Below, piece by piece: positions 8,264-17,892 of a DNA stretch of 37,186 nucleotides. Location: NCBI GenBank assembly GCA_021734025.1, contig JAIPJS010000029.1, forward strand, positions 1-37,186. Reading direction: 5' to 3'. How positions within the stretch are numbered: position 1 is the stretch's first letter; the number at the start of each line of letters is the position of its first letter. A model generated the notes under the pieces. That model ran no database searches and had not been told where the DNA came from. It saw only the letters and a program-made list of their open reading frames with translations. Made by a program: the position numbers and the translations under genes. This DNA comes from Candidatus Neomarinimicrobiota bacterium (lineage in GTDB: Bacteria; Fidelibacterota; JAANXI01).

Positions 8264-11200
8264 TTAAATATTCATCGAAATGCCCCACCAGATCTGGCGT
8301 GGATTGCCATATAAGAACATTTTGTTGTCCGGATCATTTATATACTTCTTGTCGGCACTCCGCATTTGACCCGGCTCATCACTCCCCGGTTCATACAGGC
8401 CTGGGTTATTTTCCCTAAGCGTATCATATCGTGGATCGTCATACATCGGGAGTTTCAAGGTTGCCAGGTAGTTCTCATAATCTTGAGTGTTCCTGAATGC
8501 CCAGCCATTTTGAATCCAGGGCTGTTTAATATTGAATACATTCAGAATATCCACGTAGAATTCCGTGCTTACGCCAAAGAGGTCAAAGCGTTTTGATAAT
8601 TTCATATCAAAATTGTACTGGTCCGGCCACCGGAGGTTATCCGTCACGTTTCGAATGCCGGCCGGGTTCCAGGTAAACGTCGGGCCTTTTTCCCAGCGAC
8701 CAATTGTACTGATATTCCATCCCGCAATGGGATGTATGCCTGCGAAAGACGGCCCCCATTGTGTTGGTGTATGCAGGGTAACATTCCCGGCGACAACCGG
8801 TCGGACCGTCGGACGACTCTCTTCACTTTCGTAGAGACCGTTGTTCTGGTTCCAGGCCGGATCGTTCGAAAGCACCTCTCGCCCGGTATACCCGGACTTC
8901 TGGATCATATATCGGTAGTTTAGCCAGCCGGTCAGAAAATCACCGACCTGTTTTGTAAGGTTCAATTCAAATCCGGTTATATCTTCGTATTGGTTGTTCG
9001 TTCTTCCGCCGTAATTCACTGTGCCCGCGGTGTTTTGATAGGTAATATTGCCGCTCTCCCCGGTGACATCCTTGTAATACGTACTCAGATTCAGCAGATA
9101 CTGATCAAGGAGGTTATAGGCCACACCCAATTCATACTGGATAGTCCGTGGGGGTTCGAGGTTCGGATTTCCGATGCTGCGCAGACCGACGTCTCGGAAA
9201 TTCATGGTATACAGGAACATTTCTGAATAGGGAGGGGTTGCCCTGAAATGGCCGTAATTAAAATAGAATTTGGAGCGTTCCGTCACCGGAAAAGAGATTC
9301 CGATTCGTGGACTAACCGCCAGATGGTTTTTGGTTTTTTCGAGTAATTCCCCGTCAAGCAGGGTATCGTTCACGGCATTCCAACGACTCCAGATAACCGA
9401 TTCACCAGCATCCAGCCTGTCACGGAGTTCCTGATCCCTGGCCTCGTATGTAGAAAATGCTTCGGGACTAAAGTGCGCTCCTGTAGGCCAGACATCACCA
9501 CCTGAATTATAGTAATCTACCCTCACACCGATAGATGCAATCATACCCTCCAGCGTAATCTGATCCTGGATATATCCTGCCGCAATCGATGGGGTCCGCC
9601 GGAATCGAAATTCCCGCTCCGCCTTATCCAGATATCCGTACTGAAACATGTCATTGTTCAGGTCAATATAGTTATATTCCAGTCCACCTTTGATATAGTG
9701 GTAATTCGAAATCTGGCTACCCATATCAAATTTCAGGCGAAACTGCTGTGCCGAAGATCTGTCATAATATCCACCCGTTTTCCCGCTGAATCGCCGGCCA
9801 ACGCCAAACAGTGAGGACAGGCCGTCATACACCGTAAATTGGGTTGAATCCTGTGGATTCCAGACGGTGTCAATACCAGCGGTATTCAGACCAAAAGGTC
9901 GGCCGTAGGGTATTTCATTCAGCCAGATTGGACCAAAATTAATCAAGGTCTCCTGGTCTCGTTTGGCATTATTCAGGCCTTCGCGTACATCCCGCTCGGT
10001 ATCCATAAAGTAATCATCAACCGCGTATTGGACCGAAAATTCCCAGAAGGTTTTGTGGCTTAAGGCATAATTGAGTTCTAATCCAGTAGAAATGGTAGTC
10101 TGATCCTTGGGGTGAAACATAGTTGGGTGCCAGAAATAGGTTTCCCCGGGCCCACTGATATCACCAATATTGTTCTCAAACATATATCCACCCCTTGCCT
10201 CCAGAGAGGGATTGGCGAGCGCGGTATTGGTAATCTGGGCCATTCCTTTAATCTTCCGGTATAACCCATTTAAATTCAGCGTCATATTATCCGTTACATT
10301 GGATCGTAATGTCAGGAGGGTTGTGGATTTCCAATCGGCAGGCCGTGTGACAGGCTGAATATAGTTGACGTTGATTGTCTGGTTGGAAACGTAAAAGGTC
10401 ATATCCCCTAAAAAACCACCAACAAAGGGAACCGGCCCCCCGAATCCACCATCAAAATTCCAATCCGGCAGATCTCCTTCCGGTAAATGCGCGTGGTCTC
10501 TTAGCGCCTGTTTCTTCTCTTCCCACCTGGGATCTTCAAGGGTTTTTTCGGGATAAAGTTCTTCCAGTTTTTCAAAATTCGGAACCGTCTGATGCATCCA
10601 GGCCGCCCACAGATAAAGATCCATTGGAGTGGCATCCTCATAGGGGCTATACTGGTTGTTGTAGAAATTCACCAATCCATTCCATCCGGCGAAGGAGGCA
10701 TGGCCTTGCTTCAGGTATTCGGCTTCCGCTGTATCCCCATTGGTAACTTCGAGCCATCCACTCCCCGTTCCCTGAAATCCGACCACGGGGTCGAGATAAG
10801 GCCGTAAGCCATAATTCGTAGGATCATATAGCGATTTACCAAAACGCTTCATCCTCGGAATATTCCGGGTATATGAAATGCGCCCGTGATATGCATCCCG
10901 CGAACCTTTCTTCGTCGTGATATTGAGCAGCCCCGAACGGAAGTTCCCGTATTCCGCGTTAAAACCACCGGTTACCAGGGACACCTGTTCTACAGCACTG
11001 AGTGGAATGGTGGATTCTGCGCGCCCCATGCGCACATCGACAAAGGACATTCCGTTTACCATGGCGCCGGTCTGTTCGGCAGAGCCACCACGGATCTCCA
11101 GGTGATTTGCCCCGGTGATCCCGGGCTGTTTTTCCAGGTATTGGTTAATAGTCCGGACGCCCGCAGACTCTGTCATCTGCCGGTTTGTTATTACCTGTTG

Positions 11201-11596
11201 GGTATTAGGCACTTCCTTATTCAATACTTCTCTCTCAGCAACCACAACCACTTCTTCCCCAACAATGTTTGAGGTATTTAGATTGAAGTTAATCCGGGTA
11301 ATCTGGTCGACAGAGACAATGACTTCCTGCTTAATGAGTTTGGCGTATCCAATAACCGAGGCTTGCACCTCATATTCCCCCGGAGCTACATTCACGATAG
11401 TATATCTTCCTTCCATGTCAGTAGCGGCGCCCATGGATGTCCCTAGAATAATTACATTTGCACTCGGCAGTGGTTGTCCGGTGTCTGCATCTCTGACGTG
11501 CCCGACGATTTTCCCGGTTTGGGCAAAGAGTGGCAGGGCAAGTATAACCTCTATTAACAATACACTTAATAGACGACCCAAATAACGAAATCCCAT
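8264..11596 (-). CDS. TonB-dependent outer-membrane receptor with carboxypeptidase-regulatory-like domain
   Basis: 1110 residues: signal peptide (1-26, ending LFAQ), carboxypeptidase-regulatory-like beta-sandwich (about 28-115, GKIVGHVRDADTGQPLPSANV), TonB plug (about 125-235, including IRGGSAEQTGAMVNG and EYGNFRSGLLNITTK) and a 22-strand barrel to the C-terminus. It imports substrates across the outer membrane using TonB-ExbBD energy. Context (two PL11 lyases, GH51) suggests rhamnogalacturonan oligosaccharides as cargo. AAGGAG lies 7 bases before the ATG. It is the first gene of a likely operon 11596 to 4936. It differs from classical SusC in that no SusD gene follows. Confidence 0.9.
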   Translation of the reverse strand: MGFRYLGRLLSVLLIEVILALPLFAQTGKIVGHVRDADTGQPLPSANVIILGTSMGAATDMEGRYTIVNVAPGEYEVQASVIGYAKLIKQEVIVSVDQITRINFNLNTSNIVGEEVVVVAEREVLNKEVPNTQQVITNRQMTESAGVRTINQYLEKQPGITGANHLEIRGGSAEQTGAMVNGMSFVDVRMGRAESTIPLSAVEQVSLVTGGFNAEYGNFRSGLLNITTKKGSRDAYHGRISYTRNIPRMKRFGKSLYDPTNYGLRPYLDPVVGFQGTGSGWLEVTNGDTAEAEYLKQGHASFAGWNGLVNFYNNQYSPYEDATPMDLYLWAAWMHQTVPNFEKLEELYPEKTLEDPRWEEKKQALRDHAHLPEGDLPDWNFDGGFGGPVPFVGGFLGDMTFYVSNQTINVNYIQPVTRPADWKSTTLLTLRSNVTDNMTLNLNGLYRKIKGMAQITNTALANPSLEARGGYMFENNIGDISGPGETYFWHPTMFHPKDQTTISTGLELNYALSHKTFWEFSVQYAVDDYFMDTERDVREGLNNAKRDQETLINFGPIWLNEIPYGRPFGLNTAGIDTVWNPQDSTQFTVYDGLSSLFGVGRRFSGKTGGYYDRSSAQQFRLKFDMGSQISNYHYIKGGLEYNYIDLNNDMFQYGYLDKAEREFRFRRTPSIAAGYIQDQITLEGMIASIGVRVDYYNSGGDVWPTGAHFSPEAFSTYEARDQELRDRLDAGESVIWSRWNAVNDTLLDGELLEKTKNHLAVSPRIGISFPVTERSKFYFNYGHFRATPPYSEMFLYTMNFRDVGLRSIGNPNLEPPRTIQYELGVAYNLLDQYLLNLSTYYKDVTGESGNITYQNTAGTVNYGGRTNNQYEDITGFELNLTKQVGDFLTGWLNYRYMIQKSGYTGREVLSNDPAWNQNNGLYESEESRPTVRPVVAGNVTLHTPTQWGPSFAGIHPIAGWNISTIGRWEKGPTFTWNPAGIRNVTDNLRWPDQYNFDMKLSKRFDLFGVSTEFYVDILNVFNIKQPWIQNGWAFRNTQDYENYLATLKLPMYDDPRYDTLRENNPGLYEPGSDEPGQMRSADKKYINDPDNKMFLYGNPRQIWWGISMNI

Positions 11597-11884
11597 GTTA
11601 TTCTCCTTATTATTTCGCTTACAAATTCGGCGGATCTAGCGAAAGGACTGTTCCTCCCATTAACAGTTACGATTTCTATATCACTGGTATTGCTTAACCG
11701 TCAGTACCCTCCGGATGCATACCAACCCGGCTCCCATTAGCAACTTTTGCGCTCTAAGCGATCCAGCAAAGATTATCTGAACCCCCATGCCGTTACATGG
11801 TATAGTGTCCAGGAGCAATGATACTCCATCTCCTGTGTTTCCAGTTTTTCCTGATTTATTAACGCAATCAATGCTGATTATGCC

Positions 11885-13744
11885 TTATTCTGTTACAGCA
11901 TTTCTTCCAATTACACCCAGAAAGTAACTCGTCATCGGCACCTGATAATATCCCTGGGCATTTAGTGCAACATCTATGCGATATAACGGATCCTGCATCA
12001 GGGAAATCCTCCGGTCAGTTGTCGGAATGGTGGTCGAATATATCCTCAATGCGTCATCAGTATAGGTGATAATCTCTTCCCGCCAGTCGCCATACAGGTC
12101 AGCGCTCATTATAAACCATCCTTCAATATCCCCTGTCAGCATCGGACCGCGCCACTTTTCCACCGTCCCATTTTCGTAACTATAAAATTCCCGGAGCGGA
12201 TCATCATCCCACCAGACGAGGGTCCGATCTCCGCTTGTCGGCGGTACTTCTCCCTTTATGACGTGACCCCGGGCAGTGTAATAGTGCCCTTGCTTGCCCC
12301 AGCATTCCATCCCGGGATACCGCGGATCGATATCCGCAACAAGCGCTTCATCCACCTGATCATCTTCAACCGGACGGTTCGTTCCAAAGATTAGATCACC
12401 CTTATGATAGGCATCCCAGAGCCCGATTCCGTTTTGTGGATGCGGATCTTCGTAGCTATACCAGATTTCGAGCCCAAGTCGTTGCGGATCCACATCGGTC
12501 AGATAAAACTCATCCGTATGACCGTAACCCGTGCTCCATAGGGTTTTCCCGTCGTTATCGATAGCAATCGAACCGTACAGAATCTCATCTTTGCCATCTT
12601 CATCAATATCGCCGATATCAATATTGTGGCCGCTTTGCCCCTGATACCGCCACCCGGCCATCTGGTTCGTCCAGCGCCACGCCTGCACTAACTTGCCGTC
12701 TTCCAGATACCACGCCTGCATCTTCTGGAGGCCATAAATACCCCGCAACATTATGATACTCGGAGTTTTTCCGTCCAGGTAAGCAACACCCAACATATTC
12801 CTGTTCATACGATTTCCTGAGTGGTCCCCCCAATGTTCGGGCTTACCGCGCGGGATCCAGTCGGTTTTGTCAATTTCTTCGCCGGTTTCACCGTTTAATA
12901 CGGACAGATATTCCGGCCCTTCGATAATCCGGTCATTCTCATTAATGAAAGATTCTTCGAGGCTCGCTGCGTAGGAAGCCGTTTTCAGCGCTACTTCAGA
13001 TTTCCCGTCACCGTTAAAGTCAAAGACCACCATTGGGGAATACCAGGTCCCCTGCGCAATATTCCACCCTAAATCTTTTCGCCACATGAATTCGCCCGAT
13101 TGGCCATCATAAGCTTCTACTTTAAAAGACGCTTCACTTCTGCCTGCCCGACCCGGATCAACTCGACCGCCCGGACGCTTTACGACAAAATCGTAAGTCC
13201 CGTCCCCGTTTAAATCCCCAATACCCATTTTATGAATCCCTTTGCCATCGATGTCGCTACGCAGTGAGATGGTCTGGTATCCCCGGGCTTCACTACCGCC
13301 GTCCTGAGGGGGACCCTCCTCGGGCATAATTTCTTTTCCATCAATAACTGAGGTTACCCACCATTTATTTCCTTGATCCAATGGCACGTCCGTGTCAACG
13401 ATATTCGTACGATGAATGGGCTCGGAATTAATCTTCACTTTCTCTCCGCCATCCGAGGACCGATAAACGTTAAACGTAATATTGTCCGGATCCTCGGCGA
13501 GTAACCGCCAGCCAACGTATACCTCGTCATTCCCGCGTGGTACGGCAACGACCCCACGATTTAGGTTTTCCTTTACCCGATCTTTGGCCCAGCCCAGGGT
13601 AGCGTTTTCATTATAGAATTGATTCCGATATTGATAATATCCGTAGTTCGGGTGAGTATCCGGGATATCCGTCTGCGCCTGTACTTCGAACATGAGTCCC
13701 GAAATAAAGAAAGAACTAATTAGTGCAATAACTTGCTTCGCCAT
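11885..13744 (-). CDS. Rhamnogalacturonan lyase, PL11, compact form
   Basis: 619 residues, close to Bacillus YesW and YesX (about 612-620), with a signal peptide (about 1-23, ending EVQAQ) and a single PL11 beta-propeller. Calcium-type loops GDLNGDGTYD, DFNGDGKSE and GDIDEDGKDE are visible, as are RGV near the start of the domain and DWREEIIT near the end, all shared with the lyase at 424-3456. It lacks that enzyme's binding module, Ig domain and sorting tail, so it probably stays periplasmic or is released, and may finish oligosaccharides. That division of labour is inference. AGGGGG lies 8 bases before the ATG. The upstream 1.2 kb is non-coding and carries a promoter at 14338-14310. Confidence 0.92.
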   Translation of the reverse strand: MAKQVIALISSFFISGLMFEVQAQTDIPDTHPNYGYYQYRNQFYNENATLGWAKDRVKENLNRGVVAVPRGNDEVYVGWRLLAEDPDNITFNVYRSSDGGEKVKINSEPIHRTNIVDTDVPLDQGNKWWVTSVIDGKEIMPEEGPPQDGGSEARGYQTISLRSDIDGKGIHKMGIGDLNGDGTYDFVVKRPGGRVDPGRAGRSEASFKVEAYDGQSGEFMWRKDLGWNIAQGTWYSPMVVFDFNGDGKSEVALKTASYAASLEESFINENDRIIEGPEYLSVLNGETGEEIDKTDWIPRGKPEHWGDHSGNRMNRNMLGVAYLDGKTPSIIMLRGIYGLQKMQAWYLEDGKLVQAWRWTNQMAGWRYQGQSGHNIDIGDIDEDGKDEILYGSIAIDNDGKTLWSTGYGHTDEFYLTDVDPQRLGLEIWYSYEDPHPQNGIGLWDAYHKGDLIFGTNRPVEDDQVDEALVADIDPRYPGMECWGKQGHYYTARGHVIKGEVPPTSGDRTLVWWDDDPLREFYSYENGTVEKWRGPMLTGDIEGWFIMSADLYGDWREEIITYTDDALRIYSTTIPTTDRRISLMQDPLYRIDVALNAQGYYQVPMTSYFLGVIGRNAVTE

Positions 13745-14925
13745 TAAAATAACCCCCTGCTCATCGTTTAGAGTAGTGTGATATATCCACTCTTTAGTCG
13801 GGACTAGGTTGCACCCGGCTTGTGCTTGCTCAAACAGTCTTCAGTTTTTCAGAATCAAGTATCGTTGCGGAATGAAAATCCTTGTGTAATATAATCAGTG
13901 CATTCAGACCAGGTTCGATAATGGTCAATGTTTCGGTAATGCCTTCGCATTAAAAAAACAACCCTGACATTATAAAATCACATGTTCCGGACATCCAGGC
14001 TGCTGCCAGCATGGATGCAATGCCAGGACCTGCATCAAGATTGGAGTGTATTAGGTATTTTTAAGAGCGTTGGGTATTACAATTGTCAGGCAATATTACC
14101 CTGAGTTGAGGTTTGTTTCCCTCATTTTATACTTCTACCCTAACGGCTAAAACACCTTATGAAGATCAGTCTCTCCCACAGATATTGAACTAGTAACACG
14201 ATTCCTGTGTAGATTTCAGATCAATACCCATCCAATCTTCAATCTGGTAGGATTTTGCAACAAATAGTATCAAAAATCTTTTAAAAAAGTAATAAAAGGT
14301 TTCAAATAAAGTATAGTCTATCTTGCATATAACGTCAAGCGCTTTTTAACAGGGTTTTATAGAGACTTTCATTGGGTAAAACTAACATTAATTCGAAATT
14401 TAATCTACTCTCGCCATCCAATCATTGGAATGTTGTGGGTCTTGCCTCCTTTTCTTTTAATTATTTTTGTTTTTCTCAAAGATCATCAATACAGGATAAG
14501 TAAAAAATTCGGATCAAATTCACCTTTTTCCATAAATTAATGAAAAAACAGATGAGTATTTTTACACCCGCGAACTTCTGGCTGTTGAATTTTTCTACGG
14601 AATCAGGTGATTTGGAAAAAATTCGGCTGAAAAAAGACCTTATCAGGCCATTCATACTTTATCGGATTTGGATATATTCACTTCCTGAATTGTTCCCATA
14701 GCTCACATCTCTACCATCGAAATCACCTATATTTATCCTGAAAGCAAATATACAAAAGCCAAAAATCTGAGTGATTTCAAAGAACGGTAATTCGGTGGGA
14801 ATCTGAAGTGGAAGTAGACTACTCAGCGGTATGTTCTATAATCAGGAAAGTTGTTGGTATATATTAGAAGAAATGTTTTTTCAATGCAAGGGTGAACGAG
14901 ATATTTCTACCGGCCTGTTTAAACA
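13745..14925 (-). other. Long non-coding region with promoter and possible structured leader of the PL11 gene
   Basis: About 1.2 kb with no credible gene. From the promoter at 14338-14310 a minus-strand transcript would have a leader of roughly 555 nt before the lyase ATG at 13744. Within it lie small inverted repeats: CATCC/GGATG (13992-13996 / 14013-14017) enclosing GGC-TGCT-GCC, and GATGCA/TGCATC (14014-14019 / 14031-14036), which overlap and exclude each other. Positions 14250-14560 are strongly AT-rich. Around 14590-14790 two interrupted frames could be decayed coding sequence but match nothing I recognise. Confidence 0.4.
14310..14338 (-). promoter_or_regulatory. sigma70-like promoter with overlapping palindrome, directing the compact PL11 gene
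   Basis: On the minus strand TTGACG (14338-14333) and TATACT (14315-14310) are 17 bases apart, close to consensus. The 8-bp palindrome AAGCGCTT (14337-14344) overlaps the -35 box. That core is typical of operators bound by LacI/GalR-family repressors, so sugar-responsive repression is plausible. No regulator of that family is encoded in the window. Confidence 0.55.
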
Positions 14926-14968
14926 TTATTAAAAACGTCGCCCGGAAAGAATATTCCGGGCGACGTTT
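14926..14968 (-). terminator. Terminator of the GH51 gene
   Basis: AAACGTCGCCCGGAA (14933-14947) and TTCCGGGCGACGTTT (14954-14968) form a perfect 15-bp stem with a 6-nt loop. On the minus strand it ends in TTTTT and an AT-rich tail. It starts 28 bases after the stop codon at 14996 and separates the GH51 gene from the PL11 gene that follows. Confidence 0.9.
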
Positions 14969-14995
14969 CATATTCATTGGAAGGAATTAACTTCG

Positions 14996-17011
14996 CTATT
15001 GTGCGATAACTTCCACGAGTTTAACCGAATACGGCTCCATGTCGATGCTCAGGTCGCTGGAGTACGGTATGGTGCTTTTTACCGGATCAAGTCTGGTCGG
15101 ATTCTCCAGAGAATTCTTGGCATGGAGTTCATCCGTAATGGTATAGACGTTCACCGTAGCGTCTTCTGGTACTCTTGCACCTTCCAGCCTTGAGATCAGC
15201 GTATTTGCATTGGGCTCGTAATTCACCGCCTTAATGACGATGCGCTTTCCATCTTCAGTTCCCGTAGCGATGGCATCTACCGTTCCTGGCATCCAGTCTT
15301 CAGGCTTATGCTGGTGAATCCGATCTAAATAGATGCTGTTCTCATCCAAGTTTCTGAAGGTGCCGGATGTAGATGAATAGTGCAGCGGCGCATAATGTTC
15401 GCGGAATAACTTTTCCACCACGTATCCGGAACCGGGAAACCAGGAGACATGGTCGTGATAGATAAATGCCGTCCAGGTCGGATCGTCAGACGTATTCCGC
15501 ATAAGCAATGCCGGACAACTCATCTCCACGATTGGACTCAATTCTTCGTAACTGATAAGACTGCCAGCCGCGTGTAGTCCGGCTCGCCAGTCGTAAGTCC
15601 GGGACAGATTCCACTCCAGGACGCCGATCTTTATATCCGGATGGTCCGAATTCCGCACGTATTCCCGTAGTTTCGTCAGATAATTCTCTATACGCCGAAC
15701 GCCGGTTTTAAAGTTTTCCGGCTCGTATTCGTAATTGTGGCATCCCAGGATATCGAAATTCTCTCCCGCGATATCGATCACCCGCTCGCTCCAAATCATA
15801 TCGTTGGATCGTTTCTGACCACAGGCGACGATTCTGGTATCCGGCGACAACTCAGCAAGAATCTCCCGAAGCTGACTCCCATACACGTTCACGATTTCGG
15901 CATACTCCTCAGGACTCAGTCCGTGATTCATCGGCTCATTGTCAATCTGGATATACGGGACGTCGTACGGTTCCGGATGGCCGTTCTCCGCCCGCATTTT
16001 TCCCCATTTAGTCTCTGCGGGATCAAGCATGTAGCGGACCCAGTCCATGGCGTACTGCACTGCTTCCGGATCGGTAGTGGTGGCTGGCAACACAACCATC
16101 GGATCAGTTTCCAGTTTTTTGCAAAGCTCCATAAACTCCTCTGTGCCGAAACCGTAATAATCGGAGTAATCGCCCCAAATTGCATTGGGGTTGTAAGATC
16201 GGGAGACGTGTGGGCCAATTCCGTCTTTCCATTTGTAAATTGAAGCGAATGATCCGCCCGGCCAGCGGAGAAATGTCGGTTCCAAGCCCTTCAATGACTC
16301 CACCAAATCCGGACGCAACATGCCGTCCTCGCGGATGTCCGCCCGCATCATCGAGATGTAATCAACCAGAATGCTTCCACTGCCACGGGCAACCACCTCC
16401 ACCTGAGCCTGTTCGTCGGTGATATCACTGGCAAATGAGTATTCCGCTTCCTGCCATTCGCTCCCCGAGACATTCAGTGGCACTTCTGCAACGGCATTCC
16501 CCCTGGAATCTTTTACCCGGTAGGTGACCTGGACCTCGCCACTTTCCGGTTTCAGCCAGACGGATCCGTTATAATCATAGCCCTCTTCGAGATAAAATCG
16601 TCCCTGGCCAATTCCGGCAGTTTCGTCGTCGACAATGAAACGGATAGCCTGTTCACCGTTCTTAAATAGACCGGTCGCAACCTCGACATCCCCTTTTCCT
16701 TCAATCGGTTCCCAGTACGTCGTAAAATCGTCGGCTTCAAATCCGCGCCCTCGTACCTGCTCCGCAAACAAGCCGTCCACCACGGAGTGATTGATATGCT
16801 CCAGGAAGTGCCCGTAGATGTCCTCATCCACCTCACTCATAACTCGGTCAGTGTCCACCATAAGGACGGCGACACCCGGCTCCCCGGTGTTTTTATCCGT
16901 TTCCAATTGCGCATTTATAAAGGCGGGGAAGGCCATAAAAAATCCGAGTACGATTAAAAGAAGTTTTCGTTGGAAGGTTTGGGTGATCCGGGTAGAAAGT
17001 AGTGGCGTCAT
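14996..17011 (-). CDS. Secreted alpha-L-arabinofuranosidase, GH51
   Basis: 671 residues. GH51 enzymes release terminal arabinofuranose from arabinan, arabinogalactan and the side chains of rhamnogalacturonan I by a retaining mechanism. Visible are a signal peptide (about 1-34, ending FINAQ), an N-terminal segment with DIYGHFLEH and GLFAEQVRGRGFE, an inserted jelly-roll binding module (about 100-222, GSVWLKPE to ILVDYISMM), the (beta/alpha)8 barrel (about 223-490) and a C-terminal beta domain. The acid/base is predicted as Glu359 (QIDNEP) and the nucleophile as Glu466 (VLEWN). AAAGGA precedes the ATG at 17011. It is monocistronic by its terminator. The family is clear; the preferred linkage is not. 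Confidence 0.92.
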   Translation of the reverse strand: MTPLLSTRITQTFQRKLLLIVLGFFMAFPAFINAQLETDKNTGEPGVAVLMVDTDRVMSEVDEDIYGHFLEHINHSVVDGLFAEQVRGRGFEADDFTTYWEPIEGKGDVEVATGLFKNGEQAIRFIVDDETAGIGQGRFYLEEGYDYNGSVWLKPESGEVQVTYRVKDSRGNAVAEVPLNVSGSEWQEAEYSFASDITDEQAQVEVVARGSGSILVDYISMMRADIREDGMLRPDLVESLKGLEPTFLRWPGGSFASIYKWKDGIGPHVSRSYNPNAIWGDYSDYYGFGTEEFMELCKKLETDPMVVLPATTTDPEAVQYAMDWVRYMLDPAETKWGKMRAENGHPEPYDVPYIQIDNEPMNHGLSPEEYAEIVNVYGSQLREILAELSPDTRIVACGQKRSNDMIWSERVIDIAGENFDILGCHNYEYEPENFKTGVRRIENYLTKLREYVRNSDHPDIKIGVLEWNLSRTYDWRAGLHAAGSLISYEELSPIVEMSCPALLMRNTSDDPTWTAFIYHDHVSWFPGSGYVVEKLFREHYAPLHYSSTSGTFRNLDENSIYLDRIHQHKPEDWMPGTVDAIATGTEDGKRIVIKAVNYEPNANTLISRLEGARVPEDATVNVYTITDELHAKNSLENPTRLDPVKSTIPYSSDLSIDMEPYSVKLVEVIAQ

Positions 17012-17112
17012 GACTCAATTCCTTTCGTTTTAGTTCACGGGATTCTGTCTCACTGGCAAAAAGTCCGGAGAATCGGCATGGGGATGATGTGTTATGCCTG
17101 TTTTTTCACCCT

Positions 17113-17147
17113 GACTAATGCAGCCGACGATCGCTCCGTCATTAGTC
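17113..17147. repeat. 8-bp inverted repeat in the GH51 upstream region
   Basis: GACTAATG (17113-17120) and CATTAGTC (17140-17147) are perfectly complementary with a 19-base spacer that contains CGATCG. It lies about 100 bases upstream of the GH51 start, between that gene and the cupin gene. It could be an operator or a weak terminator of the cupin gene; no T-run supports the latter. The rest of 17012-17300 shows nothing else. Confidence 0.35.
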
Positions 17148-17300
17148 CAGTATGCTTTGCCCCACCCAAAATTCGTGTAGTGTTCTTGAGCGTGTCAGTT
17201 GTAACTGATGAGTAGTGATTCAGGAAGATATATAAATGTATTGAGGAGTAACCTGTATAACAACGATTTTACCTAATTTGATCGGTTGCCCACAGAGAAG

Positions 17301-17837
17301 CTATTCGTTCTTACCCCAGAGATTCATAAGGGGTCCGCCATCACCATGAACCGGGTCGGATACCGGTGGATTTACATTCGCGATATTCTCATCCGCCATG
17401 GGTCGTTCATCCGGTTTGCCGTATTTCATGTCCCAGGAATCGCCGTTGGCATAGCCCCCGACGCACCGAAATCCGGAATTACTGCCCCGGTTTTTGTGCG
17501 CTACACCAGCAGGTATTACAATTACGTCGCCGGCTTCAACCCGTTCGATGATGCCGCTGGGACCGCCCAGCTGGACCTGAGTTGCTCCCCGGAATACGCC
17601 AAGGACTTCATGCGCCGTACTGTGATAATGATGGAAGGTATAGATCCCGTACCTCCAAGCGCTGGGCCAGTCGTTTCGGTCAAAAAGCGATTCGAAATCT
17701 CTGGCCGATACGCTCCCCCCTGAATTTAGGGGATCTTTATAAATCAGCGTCGGCAGTTTAGCGTTATTGGGATAAGTGCCGTCGTCGTCCAGGATTTCTG
17801 ATATGATATCCGTCATTGATGTTGTCTGATCTGCCAT
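17301..17837 (-). CDS. Cupin-domain protein, YjlB-like
   Basis: 178 residues, cytoplasmic, one cupin barrel. Both cupin motifs are complete: motif 1 FHHYHSTAHEVLGVFRG (about 68-84; His70, His72, Glu77) and motif 2 GDVIVIPAGVAHKN (about 103-116; His114), which together form a metal site. Length and motifs resemble Bacillus YjlB, a cupin of unknown substrate. It follows the Mth938-like gene by 55 bases on the same strand. The Shine-Dalgarno sequence before the ATG is weak. Metal binding is well supported; the reaction is unknown. Confidence 0.8.
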   Translation of the reverse strand: MADQTTSMTDIISEILDDDGTYPNNAKLPTLIYKDPLNSGGSVSARDFESLFDRNDWPSAWRYGIYTFHHYHSTAHEVLGVFRGATQVQLGGPSGIIERVEAGDVIVIPAGVAHKNRGSNSGFRCVGGYANGDSWDMKYGKPDERPMADENIANVNPPVSDPVHGDGGPLMNLWGKNE

Positions 17838-17892
17838 AATCTTTGGAAAATATGTTGTCGTTCTCGGTTATCGTCGGGAATAATCTGGAACT

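Noticed and set aside
14588-14796. Possible decayed gene (frames reading TESGDLEKIRLKKDL and IAHISTIEITYIYPE)
   Set aside because: Two short interrupted frames in different phase with no recognisable family; could be chance in AT-rich DNA.
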